Counted from the first letter of the stretch, positions 1 to 9,143 are shown. The stretch is DNA of 40,992 bases from Rikenellaceae bacterium (GCA_015059715.1 SUZV01000016.1:1-40992), one strand, 5' to 3'. A program made the numbers and translations. The notes: generated by a model not told the origin, from the letters alone.

Positions 1-275
1 TTTCGGCAAACCTCTATTCACTACATCACGCCACGACATTGTGGGGTTACGAGATTGATAATGCTACAGGTCTTTTGACCCGTGTATGGATTACTGATTC
101 GGACGACATAATGACAGAGCCTAAGACTCCGCTTTTGAACGAGTATAGTGTATCTATTGACGAGGGAAAGTCGGAAATTAAACTTACTGGTAACACCCGC
201 TATGGTGCTTGCTGGGTTGTATCACTGCACCCATTATCGGGATATGGCACGTCGGCAAGTACTACCAACCTCTAA
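1..275 (+). CDS. C-terminal fragment of an unidentified protein
   Basis: The frame is open from base 3 to the TAA stop at 273-275, giving about 90 residues whose beginning lies left of the window. An in-frame TTG at 39 is an internal codon rather than a start, because coding continues upstream of it. The segment is rich in Thr, Ser, Gly and Tyr with alternating hydrophobic residues (LLTRVWITDSDD, EIKLTGNTRYGACWVV), which fits a beta-rich domain of a secreted or surface protein. I do not recognise the family, and the fragment has no diagnostic motif. It is followed by a long hairpin at 304-361, so it probably ends its transcription unit. Confidence 0.6.
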   Translation, partial: SANLYSLHHATTLWGYEIDNATGLLTRVWITDSDDIMTEPKTPLLNEYSVSIDEGKSEIKLTGNTRYGACWVVSLHPLSGYGTSASTTNL

Positions 276-303
276 GGATTGTGTAGAGTAACTCCTCTAT
301 CTA

Positions 304-361
304 TTTTCCACCTCTCATCCCCTCATTTTCTTTGAAACTGGGAGGATGATAGGTGGAAAAT
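304..361 (+). terminator. Long hairpin after the partial gene, probable terminator
   Basis: TTTTCCACCT (304-313) pairs with AGGTGGAAAA (351-360), and TCATCC (315-320) pairs with GGATGA (344-349), so the stem is about 16 bp with one mismatch. The downstream T run is short (TTT at 361-363), so termination strength is uncertain. It separates the upstream gene from the uvrB promoter. Confidence 0.55.
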
Positions 362-398
362 TTAGTATTCGTAGCTCAAGTGATAGATATATTTTTAT

Positions 399-406
399 TA
401 CCTTTG
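399..406 (+). promoter_or_regulatory. uvrB -7 promoter element, leaderless arrangement
   Basis: TACCTTTG matches the Bacteroidetes -7 consensus TAnnTTTG. Only four bases (CGGT) separate it from the uvrB ATG at 411, so the transcript should start at or next to the start codon. I see no clear -33 TTTG at the expected distance. Confidence 0.6.
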
Positions 407-410
407 CGGT

Positions 411-2657
411 ATGAAGTTTAACTTAGTGGCAGAATACAAGCCTATGGGCGACCAGCCCGAGGCAATAGAGCAGATTGTGCAGTCGGTAACAGCAGCAGAG
501 AGAAGCAGCACAACACTCCTCGGCGTGACCGGCTCGGGAAAGACATTCACCATAGCAAATGTCATAGCCCAGCTAAACCGCCCAACACTCATAATAAGCC
601 ACAACAAAACACTCGCAGCACAGCTATATGGCGAGTTTAAGAACTTCTTCCCCGACAATGCTGTAGAGTACTTCGTATCATACTACGACTACTACCAACC
701 CGAGGCATACATCCCCTCGACAGATACGTACATCGAGAAGGACTTAGCCATAAACGACGAGATTGAGCGCATGAGACTACAGTGCGTAGCAACACTACTC
801 TCGGGACGTAGAGATGTTATCGTCGTGGCCAGCGTATCGTGTATATACGGATGTGGTAACCCCAAAGATTTTCACGAGTCGGCAATAACCATCAGCACAG
901 GAGAGCTCATCTCGCGCCAGCGACTACTGCGAAACCTTGTAGATGCCCTCTACAAGCGCGTGGAGAGTAACTTGGAGCCTGCAACATTCCGCGTCGTGGG
1001 CGAGACGATAGATATCATGGCCTCGTTTGGCGAGTTCGGCAGCCACTGCTTTAGGGTGATGCTTGACGACAAGCGTATTGAGGCGATATATAGCATAGAC
1101 CCTACATCGGGACAGAGACTCGGCAGCCTCGACACCATAACGATATACCCCTGCAACATATTCGTAAGGACGCGCGACACTATAAACAATGCGTTGATGA
1201 ACATCGAGGGCGACCTTATCAAGCAGCATGAGTACTTCCTCAGTCAGGGCCGCGAGATGGAGGCCCAGCGCATAAAGCAACGTGTCAACTTCGACCTTGA
1301 GATGATTAAGGAGCTCGGCTACTGCTCGGGCATAGAGAACTACTCGCGATACTTCGACATGAGAGAGGCTGGCACTCGCCCCTTCTGTCTGCTCGACTTC
1401 CTACCCAAGGATATGCTTATGGTCGTCGACGAGAGCCACGTGACAATACCGCAGGTCAGAGCTATGCAACAGGGTGACCACGCACGTAAAAAATCGCTGG
1501 TAGACTACGGCTTTCGCCTACCTGCAGCATACGACAACCGCCCCCTGACGATAGAGGAGTATGAGGAGCTTACGCCCCAGACCATATACGTAAGTGCTAC
1601 ACCCTCAAACTACGAGATAGAGCGAAGCTACGGTGTGATTATCGAACAACTGATACGACCTACATACATCATCGACCCCGCGCTAAATATCAAGAGATCG
1701 GAGAACCAGATAGATGATATCGTCGACAACATCAACGCCACAATAAAGCGCAATGGCAAGGTTATAATAACCACTATAACTAAGCGTTCCTCGGAGGAGG
1801 TATCGCGCTACCTCGACCGCGTGGGCATAAAGAATAGGTATCTGCACTCCGATATCGAGACTATGGAGCGCGTACAGATTCTCGACGACCTGCGTAGCGG
1901 TTTGATAGATGTCATCGTAGGTGTAAACCTGCTCCGCGAGGGTATAGACCTTCCAGAGGTGGCATTGGTCATCATCGTCGATGCCGACAAGGAGGGTTTC
2001 CTGCGCAACGTAAGGTCTATAACGCAGATTACGGGACGTGCCGCACGCCACGTGAACGGCAAGACACTACTCTATGGCGATAGGATGAACAACTCGCTGC
2101 GCACAGCTATTATCGAGAGTAATCGTAGACGCTCAAAGCAGGTAAACTTCAACTTCGACAACGACTGCATACCTCACACCGCAAAGAAGAGTGGCGCAGG
2201 ACCCAATACGCTGCTCAGTGAACGCGCCAAGGAGGCCGAGCAGGGGGCTGTAGAGGTTGAGCAGGAGCTACGCCGTAGCATCGAGAAGAGGGAGCAGAGC
2301 AAGAGACGCAAAGGTGGACAGAATACCACACAGAGCACCCCTAAGAGCATCTATAGCGTAGCCGAGGAGATGAGCAGCTACACCACTGAGAGTGGCACGC
2401 GAGGGGCGAATATGGAGGCTAAGGGTGCCGACTACAGAGCTAATTCTGACGCTGGCGTAGATACCGAGGGGGATATTATGACACTGCTACAAAGTGGCTC
2501 AGCTGGCGACAGGAGTGCCATTATAGAGTCTATAGACAGGCTTATCGAGGAGACCAAAGAGGATATGAACAGCGCGGCCAAAAAACTCGATTTTAAGCTT
2601 GCTGCCAAGCACCGCGATAAGATGTACGAACTACAGAAGCTCCGCAAGAAGTTGTAA
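411..2657 (+). CDS. uvrB: UvrABC excinuclease subunit B
   Basis: UvrB is the damage-verification helicase-like subunit of nucleotide excision repair; it is loaded by UvrA and recruits UvrC. Visible motifs are Walker A GVTGSGKT (residues 38-45), the beta-hairpin region with YYDYYQPEAY, the DEAD-like DESH box, YVSATPSNYE, the helicase motif with LREGIDLPEV, and QITGRAAR. A UVR domain closes the protein (about 705-748, ending in LQKLRKKL). At 748 residues it is longer than the usual 660-690; the excess lies in a charged, low-complexity linker (about 615-700) between the helicase core and the UVR domain. The helicase core is complete. The gene stands alone on the plus strand, with a -7 box ending four bases before the ATG, which supports this start. 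Confidence 0.96.
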   Translation: MKFNLVAEYKPMGDQPEAIEQIVQSVTAAERSSTTLLGVTGSGKTFTIANVIAQLNRPTLIISHNKTLAAQLYGEFKNFFPDNAVEYFVSYYDYYQPEAYIPSTDTYIEKDLAINDEIERMRLQCVATLLSGRRDVIVVASVSCIYGCGNPKDFHESAITISTGELISRQRLLRNLVDALYKRVESNLEPATFRVVGETIDIMASFGEFGSHCFRVMLDDKRIEAIYSIDPTSGQRLGSLDTITIYPCNIFVRTRDTINNALMNIEGDLIKQHEYFLSQGREMEAQRIKQRVNFDLEMIKELGYCSGIENYSRYFDMREAGTRPFCLLDFLPKDMLMVVDESHVTIPQVRAMQQGDHARKKSLVDYGFRLPAAYDNRPLTIEEYEELTPQTIYVSATPSNYEIERSYGVIIEQLIRPTYIIDPALNIKRSENQIDDIVDNINATIKRNGKVIITTITKRSSEEVSRYLDRVGIKNRYLHSDIETMERVQILDDLRSGLIDVIVGVNLLREGIDLPEVALVIIVDADKEGFLRNVRSITQITGRAARHVNGKTLLYGDRMNNSLRTAIIESNRRRSKQVNFNFDNDCIPHTAKKSGAGPNTLLSERAKEAEQGAVEVEQELRRSIEKREQSKRRKGGQNTTQSTPKSIYSVAEEMSSYTTESGTRGANMEAKGADYRANSDAGVDTEGDIMTLLQSGSAGDRSAIIESIDRLIEETKEDMNSAAKKLDFKLAAKHRDKMYELQKLRKKL

Positions 2658-3183
2658 TCGAGAGGTGCAAAGTGACATAGCCGAGAGTGCCATAGTAAGG
2701 GGGCAACAAGCGAAGATAGCAGACGATGCCTAAGCTACACACTAACGACCCTCAAATTTACTCAGAGCGAGTCACACACCGTAGATTTTAGCTTGCATCT
2801 AAGCCTTTTCGTACTACTTTGTCTATACTTTTTCGAAGATATTATGCATTTATTATGCATAATATCGCATATTTTTTCACATAAACAAGTATATATAGAA
2901 TATTTGCCTAATCACCTTAGGTGGAGCTTAACCATATTAATATATACCATAATAGAGGTATTATACCTTAAAGGGCAACTACCGCGACATGGTAGGCCGC
3001 CACACACATACAGCAGAAGTTACACACAATAAAGAGCTATTTGTGAGAGCCATCCAAGCCTTAAATCCCCTCTTCGTTAGCCTTAACGTAAATCTATTAT
3101 CCTACGATATATAAGGTTATAGAGTGGTTATCAAAGTTCAATTTATAAACCTAAATCAACAGATATAGGCGAGCACAAAACTA
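2658..3183 (+). other. Intergenic region between convergent uvrB and HTH gene
   Basis: About 525 bases between two convergent genes. A TTG-started open frame (2793-3032) has no ribosome site, promoter or recognisable composition, so I do not call it. Short AT-rich inverted repeats such as TTATGCATAA are present. I see no convincing terminator, RNA gene or mobile element. Confidence 0.5.
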
Positions 3184-3669
3184 CTATTTTTCCGTAGGTG
3201 TATAGCTCTCAAACGACTTATCACTATATAGTATTATGACTCTCTCGACTCGCTTACCAGCTAATGACCTCTGGGAAAATAGCGAGTCGACACTTCGTGC
3301 GCTATCTGCATAGGACTCCTCTGTGCGCCTAACATTAGAGCTCTCCATAGGCTTGTGTACCTCCTCGACAGTTGCCACCTCGGAGTCTAAGTCGTCGCCA
3401 TCTAAAGTAGCATCATCAGGCAGGGGTAGGGCACCAAGTCCAGATGGCACAGCAGCCCCTTCGCGCAACACCTGGTCACTATCGAGCAGCAGCCAATCGG
3501 GGTTAATCATGGGGTAGGTTCGCAGGATTTTTACCAGGAAATCGTAGCGTGGTTTATTGCGACCTGACTTAATATGCGATATCGCAGAGGCCTCCACATC
3601 GAGACTCTTTGCAAGCTCCGACGCATTAATATTAAAAGTCTGGCACAAAATGTCGAGTTTTTCCTTCAT
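3184..3669 (-). CDS. XRE-family helix-turn-helix regulator with C-terminal VERxxxxYSD motif
   Basis: This 161-residue protein starts with a helix-turn-helix of the Cro/C1 type (about residues 1-65): ASELAKSLDVEASAISHIKSGRNKP is a typical turn-recognition helix pair, given here as seen in the first third. A variable acidic linker (about 75-135) follows. The C-terminus RVERVIILYSDKSFESYTP resembles a tail I associate with a common Bacteroidales regulator family, whose target and ligand are unknown to me. It is monocistronic with its own strong promoter at 3685-3716. The AT-rich DNA behind that promoter carries repeated palindromes that could be its operators; this is inference. It is probably cytosolic and DNA-binding. 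Confidence 0.85.
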   Translation of the reverse strand: MKEKLDILCQTFNINASELAKSLDVEASAISHIKSGRNKPRYDFLVKILRTYPMINPDWLLLDSDQVLREGAAVPSGLGALPLPDDATLDGDDLDSEVATVEEVHKPMESSNVRRTEESYADSARSVDSLFSQRSLAGKRVERVIILYSDKSFESYTPTEK

Positions 3670-3684
3670 AAACCAATGTTTTTA

Positions 3685-3716
3685 CAAAGATACAAACTTT
3701 ATTTTTGTAAAGCAAA
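3685..3716 (-). promoter_or_regulatory. Promoter of the XRE-type regulator
   Basis: On the minus strand TTTG (complement of 3713-3716), a 20-bp spacer, then TATCTTTG (complement of 3685-3692) form an exact Bacteroidetes promoter. The start codon lies 15 bases past the -7 box. Confidence 0.8.
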
Positions 3717-4234
3717 TATTTTTGACAAAGGTAATATGTTTATAAGTGTTAATAACTATGACAAATGTAACACCACTAATTATAGTTAAATCCCAAAAAT
3801 CTCAGTAGCTAAAGTTATTACTATATAATAACATATAAACATATGTATTTTAGCTATTTACATATATAAAGTTAACTTTTACCGCCACTATTAAATAAAA
3901 TGCCCCTTTTAGACCTTTTACGCTATAATAGATATGAGATAAAATTTATAAGTACCTCATTTTATGCATTATAAAAAATAATGTTTAATGTTTTGATTTG
4001 GCAAAAATAGTTAAGAATAGAGTGTTTTAAACATCTCTAAAAATTGTTACATTTGTAATTGTTAACAGTTGTAAACATAATAATATACGTTTACACTTGT
4101 AACTTTATGGGGTTGTAAACTCTCTGCTTGCATTTACATTTGTAATGTGATGATTGTAAATAATGTAAATTTACATTGGTAAAGTGCGAAAATCGGGGTA
4201 GCAAGAAAGAATTTATATAGAGTGGGAATATTAT
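3717..4234. other. AT-rich non-coding spacer between regulator promoter and HIT terminator
   Basis: About 520 bases with no credible coding frame, bounded by the regulator promoter and the HIT-gene terminator. It is markedly richer in A+T than the flanking genes. Besides the dense cluster at 4047-4182, isolated near-matches to TTACAnnTGTAA occur at 3759-3770 (TGACAAATGTAA), 3858-3869 (TTACATATATAA) and, weaker, 3723-3734. Function unknown; operator array or replication-related element are the options considered. Confidence 0.6.
4047..4182. repeat. Cluster of TTACAnnTGTAA palindromes
   Basis: Three perfect 12-bp palindromes (4047-4058, 4091-4102, 4134-4145) and two single-mismatch copies (4063-4074, 4171-4182) lie within 136 bases. 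A half site TGTAA is at 4114-4118. A further 16-bp perfect palindrome AATGTAAATTTACATT spans 4162-4177. Such density suggests binding sites for a dimeric DNA-binding protein. The nearest candidate is the XRE-type regulator encoded downstream (start at 3669). Confidence 0.75.
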
Positions 4235-4284
4235 GTTAAAAAATATAGGGTAGCACATTGTTAACAACATTGTACCACCCTATA
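4235..4284 (-). terminator. Intrinsic terminator of the HIT gene
   Basis: TATAGGGT (4244-4251) pairs with ACCCTATA (4277-4284) and the inner arms also pair imperfectly. On the minus strand the hairpin is followed by TTTTTTAACATAA, a good U tract. Confidence 0.65.
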
Positions 4285-4319
4285 GGTCAATTAGTTATAT
4301 AGTTATCAACAGCGGATAA

Positions 4320-4703
4320 CTACTGCAACGAGGCTGCTATTTCTGCGAACTCTTCTGGTGTAAGTGACAGCTTCTCCTTGCTAAAATCTACATCTTTTTC
4401 GGTGTTCATAGGCACTAAATGGATGTGTGCATGGGCTACTTCGAGGCCCAAAACCACAGTTGCGACCTTTTTACATCCTGTAGTTGCCTTAATTTTCTTC
4501 GCAATACTCTTAGCGAAAACTATCATCTCACTAAGCTCGTCATCCTCCAAATCGTAGAAGTAGTCAACCTCGCGCTTGGGAATAACCAAAGTGTGACCCT
4601 TTGCCAAAGGGGCGATGTCAAGGAAGGCGTAGAACTTATCGTTCTCGGCCACCCTATAGCTGGGAATCTCACCAGCTACAATACGTGAAAAAATTGATGC
4701 CAT
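4320..4703 (-). CDS. HIT-family nucleotide hydrolase/transferase
   Basis: A 127-residue histidine-triad protein of the HINT/PKCI type, a cytosolic family hydrolysing nucleoside phosphoramidates and related nucleotides; the physiological substrate is unknown. The N-terminus SIFSRIVAGEIPSYRVAEND and the motif HAHIHLVP (HxHxH, residues about 90-97) are characteristic, with the central histidine acting as nucleophile in the family. Length is normal. It has a terminator just downstream and no close partner gene; RelA/SpoT lies about 310 bases upstream on the same strand. Confidence 0.92.
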   Translation of the reverse strand: MASIFSRIVAGEIPSYRVAENDKFYAFLDIAPLAKGHTLVIPKREVDYFYDLEDDELSEMIVFAKSIAKKIKATTGCKKVATVVLGLEVAHAHIHLVPMNTEKDVDFSKEKLSLTPEEFAEIAASLQ

Positions 4704-5014
4704 AGTTAAGTTATAAATTAGTTGTACAAAAAAAATATCACTTCATAGCTGCTACATAGATTGTAGCTGTAACGTCGCAAACTACCCCTCCACCTAAATA
4801 AAGTAGATAGCAGTGCAACAAACAAGGCTCGCCTTAGCACGATATAGATAGTAGAGTAACTCCATACTTTGATATCGCCACTAAGCGTCGCACCTCTACC
4901 CTACATAGTCAATATTTTAACAATACGCCTATCCTCTATTATCTTTTGTAACGGAACAGCAACAAGCGAGAAATATTGAGCACATCACTACTAAATCTCT
5001 CTCGTTGTACCCCA
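4704..5014. other. Intergenic region upstream of the HIT gene
   Basis: About 310 bases between the HIT start and the RelA/SpoT stop. It must contain the HIT promoter, but I see no exact TAnnTTTG box on the minus strand. No small gene, RNA or repeat is evident. Confidence 0.4.
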
Positions 5015-7264
5015 CTACGTATTAAGCAGTCGCTTGACACTCTCGATACCTCTAATCTTACGGATATTATCCAAGAGCGAATTGAGGCTATCGATATCCT
5101 GAACGTAGATACTTATCGTACCCTCGAATATACCATCGTGCGACTGCACACTTATAGCACGCATATTTATGCTAAAGTCTGAAGTTATAAGTCGCGTTAA
5201 ATCGAGGATGATGCCCACCCTATCGATTCCATAGAGCTCTACAGAGGCAAGATAGGAGAGAGCCTTCTGCTGCGACCACTTGATATCCTCCTCCTTTATG
5301 ATATTATCGCCGAACTGCGCAGCCAGCTTAATGAGCTTGTCGCAGGTCGACTTATGGACTATAATGCGGCCGCTCTTCGGGTCACGATAGCCGACAACCC
5401 TATCGCCAGGTATAGGCTCGCAACACTCGGCCATAACGAACTCGGGGGCAGCATCATCGCCACCAACAAGATGGGCCGTATCGTCGAGCGTCGAGGCCTC
5501 ATCTTCTAAATCTATATCGTCCGACTCCTCGGTCGAGCTACCTGGGATAAGGAGCTTCCAGAACTTGAGAATCTTACGCGAGGAGTTCTCCTTAAGTAGC
5601 TGGGCAAGGTTATCGAGCTTAATGATACCTGCGCCAATCTTGCTATAGAGCTCATCCTTATTGCGACACTCGTAGGCCATCATCAGCTTGCGTAGCACAC
5701 GACCATTGAGCGTAACATTATGCGCGGCAAGCGACTCCTCAAGGTGGCGCATACCATAATCTATATTATCGATACGTTCACCCTTTAAGAAGTCCTGTAT
5801 CGCCTGACGAGCCTTGCTGGTCACCACAACCTCCAAGTACTCGGCCTTAGGTCTTACGTTCTCGGCAGTGATAACCTCCACCTGGTCACCACTATTTAGC
5901 TTTGTAGTGACAGGCATAATACGGTGGTTTATCTTAGCACCTATAGCGTGGTTACCGATGTTTGTATGTATCTCGTATGCAAAATCGAGCACCGTAGCTC
6001 CGTAGGGGAGCGTCACAGGCTTGCCCTTGGGCGTAAAGATAACAATATCGCTCTTATATAGCGAAAGCTTGAAGTTATCCAGGAACTCCAGAGCACTCTC
6101 CGTAGGGCTACTCAGGGCCTCACGCACCTTGCGCAGCCACTTCTCCAAACCATCCTCCTCCTGCGATATCGAGGCATGCTTATACTTCCAGTGCGCCGCA
6201 AAGCCACGCTCGGCGATGTCATCCATACGCTCGGTACGCACCTGCACCTCGACCCATATACCATCAGGCCCCATAACCGTAGAGTGCAGAGCCTCGTAGC
6301 CATTCGACTTAGGCATACTCACCCAGTCGCGCAGACGGCCAGGGTGCGGAGTGTAGATATCCGTAACACACGAGTATATCTGCCAACACTGCGTCTTCTC
6401 CGAGGGGAAGGGCAACGCCTTAAAGACGATGCGTATAGCAAAGAGGTCGTAAACCTCCTCAAAGGGGATATTCTTACGACGCATCTTATTCCAGATAGAG
6501 TATACGCTCTTAACACGCGCAGTCATCTCATACTGAAACTTATTGGCATCGAGCACCTGACGTATCGGGGCCATAAACTTATCGATAAAGGCCTGACGCT
6601 CGGTCTCGGTCTCGTCTATCTTACGCCTTATCTGCTCATACTCCTCTGGAAAACGATACTTCATACACAGGTCCTCAAGCTCGCTCTTTATGGCGTGCAG
6701 GCCAAGGCGGTAGGCCAAAGGTACGAAGAGATATATCGTCTCGCTGGTAATCTTTATCTGCTTATTGTGGGGCATAACGCCCAACGTGCGCATATTGTGC
6801 AGGCGGTCAGCAATCTTGATGATTATCACACGCACATCGTCCGAGAGCGTAAGCAACACCTTACGGAAATACTCGGCCTGCTCCGAGCTATCGGCATTAA
6901 ATACCCCCGACATCTTCGTCAGACCATCGACCATCGAGGCTATCTTAGGCGAGAAGATACGCTCGATATCCTCTATCGTATAATCCGTATCCTCGACAAC
7001 ATCGTGCAACAAGGCCGCCACCACACTCTTCTTGCCAAGACCTATCTCGCGCACAGCAATGAGTGCCACCTCTATCGGGTGGATAACATAGGGCTCGCCC
7101 GAGCGACGACGAACACCCTTGTGTGCCTCCTTGGCGAGGAAAAAGGCTCGCTTTATAAACTGCCAATCATCCTCTCTGCGGCACACCTTCGCGCGACGAC
7201 ACGCCTCCTCCAGTTCTACCCATTTTTGCTCTATAAGCAACTCATCAGCTTGTGTGTACTCCAT
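5015..7264 (-). CDS. Bifunctional (p)ppGpp synthetase/hydrolase, RelA/SpoT family
   Basis: It makes and degrades the stringent-response alarmone (p)ppGpp in the cytosol. In the 749-residue product an HD hydrolase domain comes first (H62, HD at 87-88, ED at 91-92 in ALLHDVVEDT), which suggests an active hydrolase. The synthetase domain follows (about 240-370; RVKSVYSIWNKM and DLFAIRIVF), then a TGS domain (about 400-460; FTPKGKPVTLPYGATVLDFA), a region with AECCEPIPGD and HKSTC, and a C-terminal ACT domain (about 670-745). I chose the ATG at 7264 because AAGGATA lies just upstream; the 26 in-frame codons before it read as non-coding (YPIYIYRSYARG). recA lies about 200 bases upstream on the same strand. 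Confidence 0.95.
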   Translation of the reverse strand: MEYTQADELLIEQKWVELEEACRRAKVCRREDDWQFIKRAFFLAKEAHKGVRRRSGEPYVIHPIEVALIAVREIGLGKKSVVAALLHDVVEDTDYTIEDIERIFSPKIASMVDGLTKMSGVFNADSSEQAEYFRKVLLTLSDDVRVIIIKIADRLHNMRTLGVMPHNKQIKITSETIYLFVPLAYRLGLHAIKSELEDLCMKYRFPEEYEQIRRKIDETETERQAFIDKFMAPIRQVLDANKFQYEMTARVKSVYSIWNKMRRKNIPFEEVYDLFAIRIVFKALPFPSEKTQCWQIYSCVTDIYTPHPGRLRDWVSMPKSNGYEALHSTVMGPDGIWVEVQVRTERMDDIAERGFAAHWKYKHASISQEEDGLEKWLRKVREALSSPTESALEFLDNFKLSLYKSDIVIFTPKGKPVTLPYGATVLDFAYEIHTNIGNHAIGAKINHRIMPVTTKLNSGDQVEVITAENVRPKAEYLEVVVTSKARQAIQDFLKGERIDNIDYGMRHLEESLAAHNVTLNGRVLRKLMMAYECRNKDELYSKIGAGIIKLDNLAQLLKENSSRKILKFWKLLIPGSSTEESDDIDLEDEASTLDDTAHLVGGDDAAPEFVMAECCEPIPGDRVVGYRDPKSGRIIVHKSTCDKLIKLAAQFGDNIIKEEDIKWSQQKALSYLASVELYGIDRVGIILDLTRLITSDFSINMRAISVQSHDGIFEGTISIYVQDIDSLNSLLDNIRKIRGIESVKRLLNT

Positions 7265-7462
7265 AAGTATATCCTTGTTAATGGCCGTAGTGGTTCTATG
7301 AACCCCTCGTGCGTAGCTCCTATATATATATATCGGATACACCGAAGATGCTGAGAAGATAGCCCTTCGTGCAGTGCTGACGTTGCCGCTTAAGCACCCT
7401 CGCTATCATCCTCAGAATCCCCAGTGTCCTCACTCTCTTAGGCGATATCGCCTACTGTCGGG

Positions 7463-8479
7463 CTATCTGCCCTTGGCCTCGCTCATAGCCTCGCGCACAC
7501 GAAGCTCTATCTCCTCCATAAGCTTCTCATCGCTCTTTAACGCCTCCTTAACGGCATCGCGACCCTGGCCAATCTTCTTATCGCCATACGAGAACCACGA
7601 GCCCGATTTCTTGATAATCTCATAGTCTACACCAAGGTCAATAATCTCGCCAAGCTTCGAGATACCCTCGCCAAACATGATATCAAACTCAGCCTTCTTG
7701 AATGGAGGTGCCACCTTGTTCTTTACAACCTTAACCTTTGTGCGTGTACCAAGCTGCTCCTCGCCATCCTTAATCACCGATGAGCGACGTATGTCGATGC
7801 GGACGCTGGCGTAGAACTTTAGCGCGTTACCACCCGTCGTAGTCTCGGGGTTACCATATACCACGCCAATCTTGTCGCGCAGCTGGTTGATGAAGATACA
7901 CACAGTCTTGGTCTTAGATATCGAGGCCGTAAGCTTACGTAGTGCCTGCGACATAAGGCGAGCCTGAAGACCCATCTTCGAATCGCCCATATCGCCCTCA
8001 ATTTCGGCCTTAGGCGTAAGCGCAGCCACAGAATCGATGACGATGATATCGATAGCACTTGAGCGGATGAGCGAGTCGGCAATTTCGAGAGCCTGCTCAC
8101 CATTGTCGGGCTGCGACACAAGCAGATTGTCCACATCGACACCGAGCTTCTGAGCATAGTAGCTATCGAAGGCGTGCTCAGCATCGATAAATGCTGCTAT
8201 ACCACCCGACTTCTGCGCCTCGGCAATGGCATGTATAGCCAGCGTGGTCTTACCCGACGACTCGGGACCAAAAATCTCGATAACGCGACCCTTAGGGTAG
8301 CCACCCACACCCAATGCCATATCGAGCGTAATAGAGCCTGTAGGGATAACTGGCACGTCGGCAACCGTATCGCTCGACATACGCATAATCGAACCCTTAC
8401 CGAAGTCCTTCTCAATCTTATCCATCACTGCCGACAACACCTTGAGCTTATCGGCATTTACCTGTACTTTCTCTGCCAT
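7463..8479 (-). CDS. recA: Recombinase RecA
   Basis: RecA forms filaments on single-stranded DNA, catalyses strand exchange and promotes LexA-type autocleavage in many bacteria. The 338 residues show Walker A GPESSGKT (71-78), Walker B-like [10 protein letters not shown], the L1/L2 region with [20 protein letters not shown], the ATP-cap segment [21 protein letters not shown], and the core [11 protein letters not shown]. The acidic C-terminal tail is short and ends in EAKGR. Length is typical. It lies 54 bases after the peroxiredoxin gene with no obvious promoter between them, so the two are probably co-transcribed. I see no SOS-box-like palindrome directly upstream, though Bacteroidales LexA sites are poorly defined. 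Confidence 0.98.
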   Translation of the reverse strand: MAEKVQVNADKLKVLSAVMDKIEKDFGKGSIMRMSSDTVADVPVIPTGSITLDMALGVGGYPKGRVIEIFGPESSGKTTLAIHAIAEAQKSGGIAAFIDAEHAFDSYYAQKLGVDVDNLLVSQPDNGEQALEIADSLIRSSAIDIIVIDSVAALTPKAEIEGDMGDSKMGLQARLMSQALRKLTASISKTKTVCIFINQLRDKIGVVYGNPETTTGGNALKFYASVRIDIRRSSVIKDGEEQLGTRTKVKVVKNKVAPPFKKAEFDIMFGEGISKLGEIIDLGVDYEIIKKSGSWFSYGDKKIGQGRDAVKEALKSDEKLMEEIELRVREAMSEAKGR

Positions 8480-8533
8480 ATATCTTATAGTTTTATGGAT
8501 GTTCTATGTTTTAGAGTCTACTTATAGAGCCTA

Positions 8534-8998
8534 CTACTTATCGAGGAGCTTGACTATCTGTCCGTAAGAGTCCTTAGTATCGACCTTAGCGATAATATGC
8601 GTCACACGAGCCTCGGCATCGAGGAGGAAGGTGGTGCGCACAATACCCATATACTCTCTTCCGCACATCTTCTTAAGCTGCCATACCCCCATAGCCTCGG
8701 CAAGCGAGTGGTCCGTATCGGCCAAAAGCGTGAAGTTTAACTCGTGCTTGGCACAGAAGCCCTGGTGCGACTTTACCGAGTCGGGGCTTACGCCGACAAT
8801 CTTGTATCCACGACTTAGCAGCTCGGCCTTACCATCGCGCAGGCTCTTAGCCTCTAGCGTACAACCCGACGTGTTATCCTTAGGATAGAAATATAGCACC
8901 GTAGGTGAACCCTTAAGGTTATCGAGGGTAAACTCCACACCCTCCTGCGTAACGCTCTTAAACTCGGGAACTAGCTCCCCTATCTGAATCTTTGCCAT
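8534..8998 (-). CDS. bcp: Thioredoxin-dependent thiol peroxidase, Bcp/PrxQ type
   Basis: A 154-residue peroxiredoxin reducing hydrogen peroxide and organic peroxides in the cytosol. YFYPKDNTSGCTLEAKSLRDG (positions about 37-57) carries the peroxidatic cysteine of the PrxQ family. The resolving cysteine that many PrxQ proteins have five residues later is replaced by lysine (EAKS), so it would act as a 1-Cys enzyme or use another cysteine (FCAKHE or KKMCGRE). GVSPDSVKSHQGF is typical. It is the first gene before recA, with a promoter box at 9072-9079, and may couple oxidative defence with recombination repair; the coupling is inference. Confidence 0.95.
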   Translation of the reverse strand: MAKIQIGELVPEFKSVTQEGVEFTLDNLKGSPTVLYFYPKDNTSGCTLEAKSLRDGKAELLSRGYKIVGVSPDSVKSHQGFCAKHELNFTLLADTDHSLAEAMGVWQLKKMCGREYMGIVRTTFLLDAEARVTHIIAKVDTKDSYGQIVKLLDK

Positions 8999-9071
8999 TG
9001 TTATATCTAATATTAATCGTTAAACCATATATTCGCCGTACCGCACAGGGCAATACCCGACAAATCACATC

Positions 9072-9079
9072 CAAAGTTA
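9072..9079 (-). promoter_or_regulatory. -7 element upstream of bcp-recA
   Basis: The minus strand reads TAACTTTG here, matching TAnnTTTG, about 74 bases before the bcp start codon. A TTG-like -33 (complement of 9096-9098) is 16 bp away, closer than the norm, so only the -7 box is clear. Confidence 0.55.
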
Positions 9080-9143
9080 CTCTTTTTTTCCGAAACAAGG
9101 AAATATAGCCGTTACTTTTTACTTATGACACTATAAGCATCTG

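Noticed and set aside
2793..3032. Possible 79-residue gene between uvrB and the regulator
   Set aside because: TTG start, no promoter or ribosome site, low-complexity AT-rich composition.
4303..4318. TTATCAACAGCGGATAA as a DnaA-box pair
   Set aside because: Neither half matches the TTATnCACA consensus well enough.
6176..7354. 392-codon plus-strand open frame
   Set aside because: Antisense shadow of the RelA/SpoT gene, which has complete domains.
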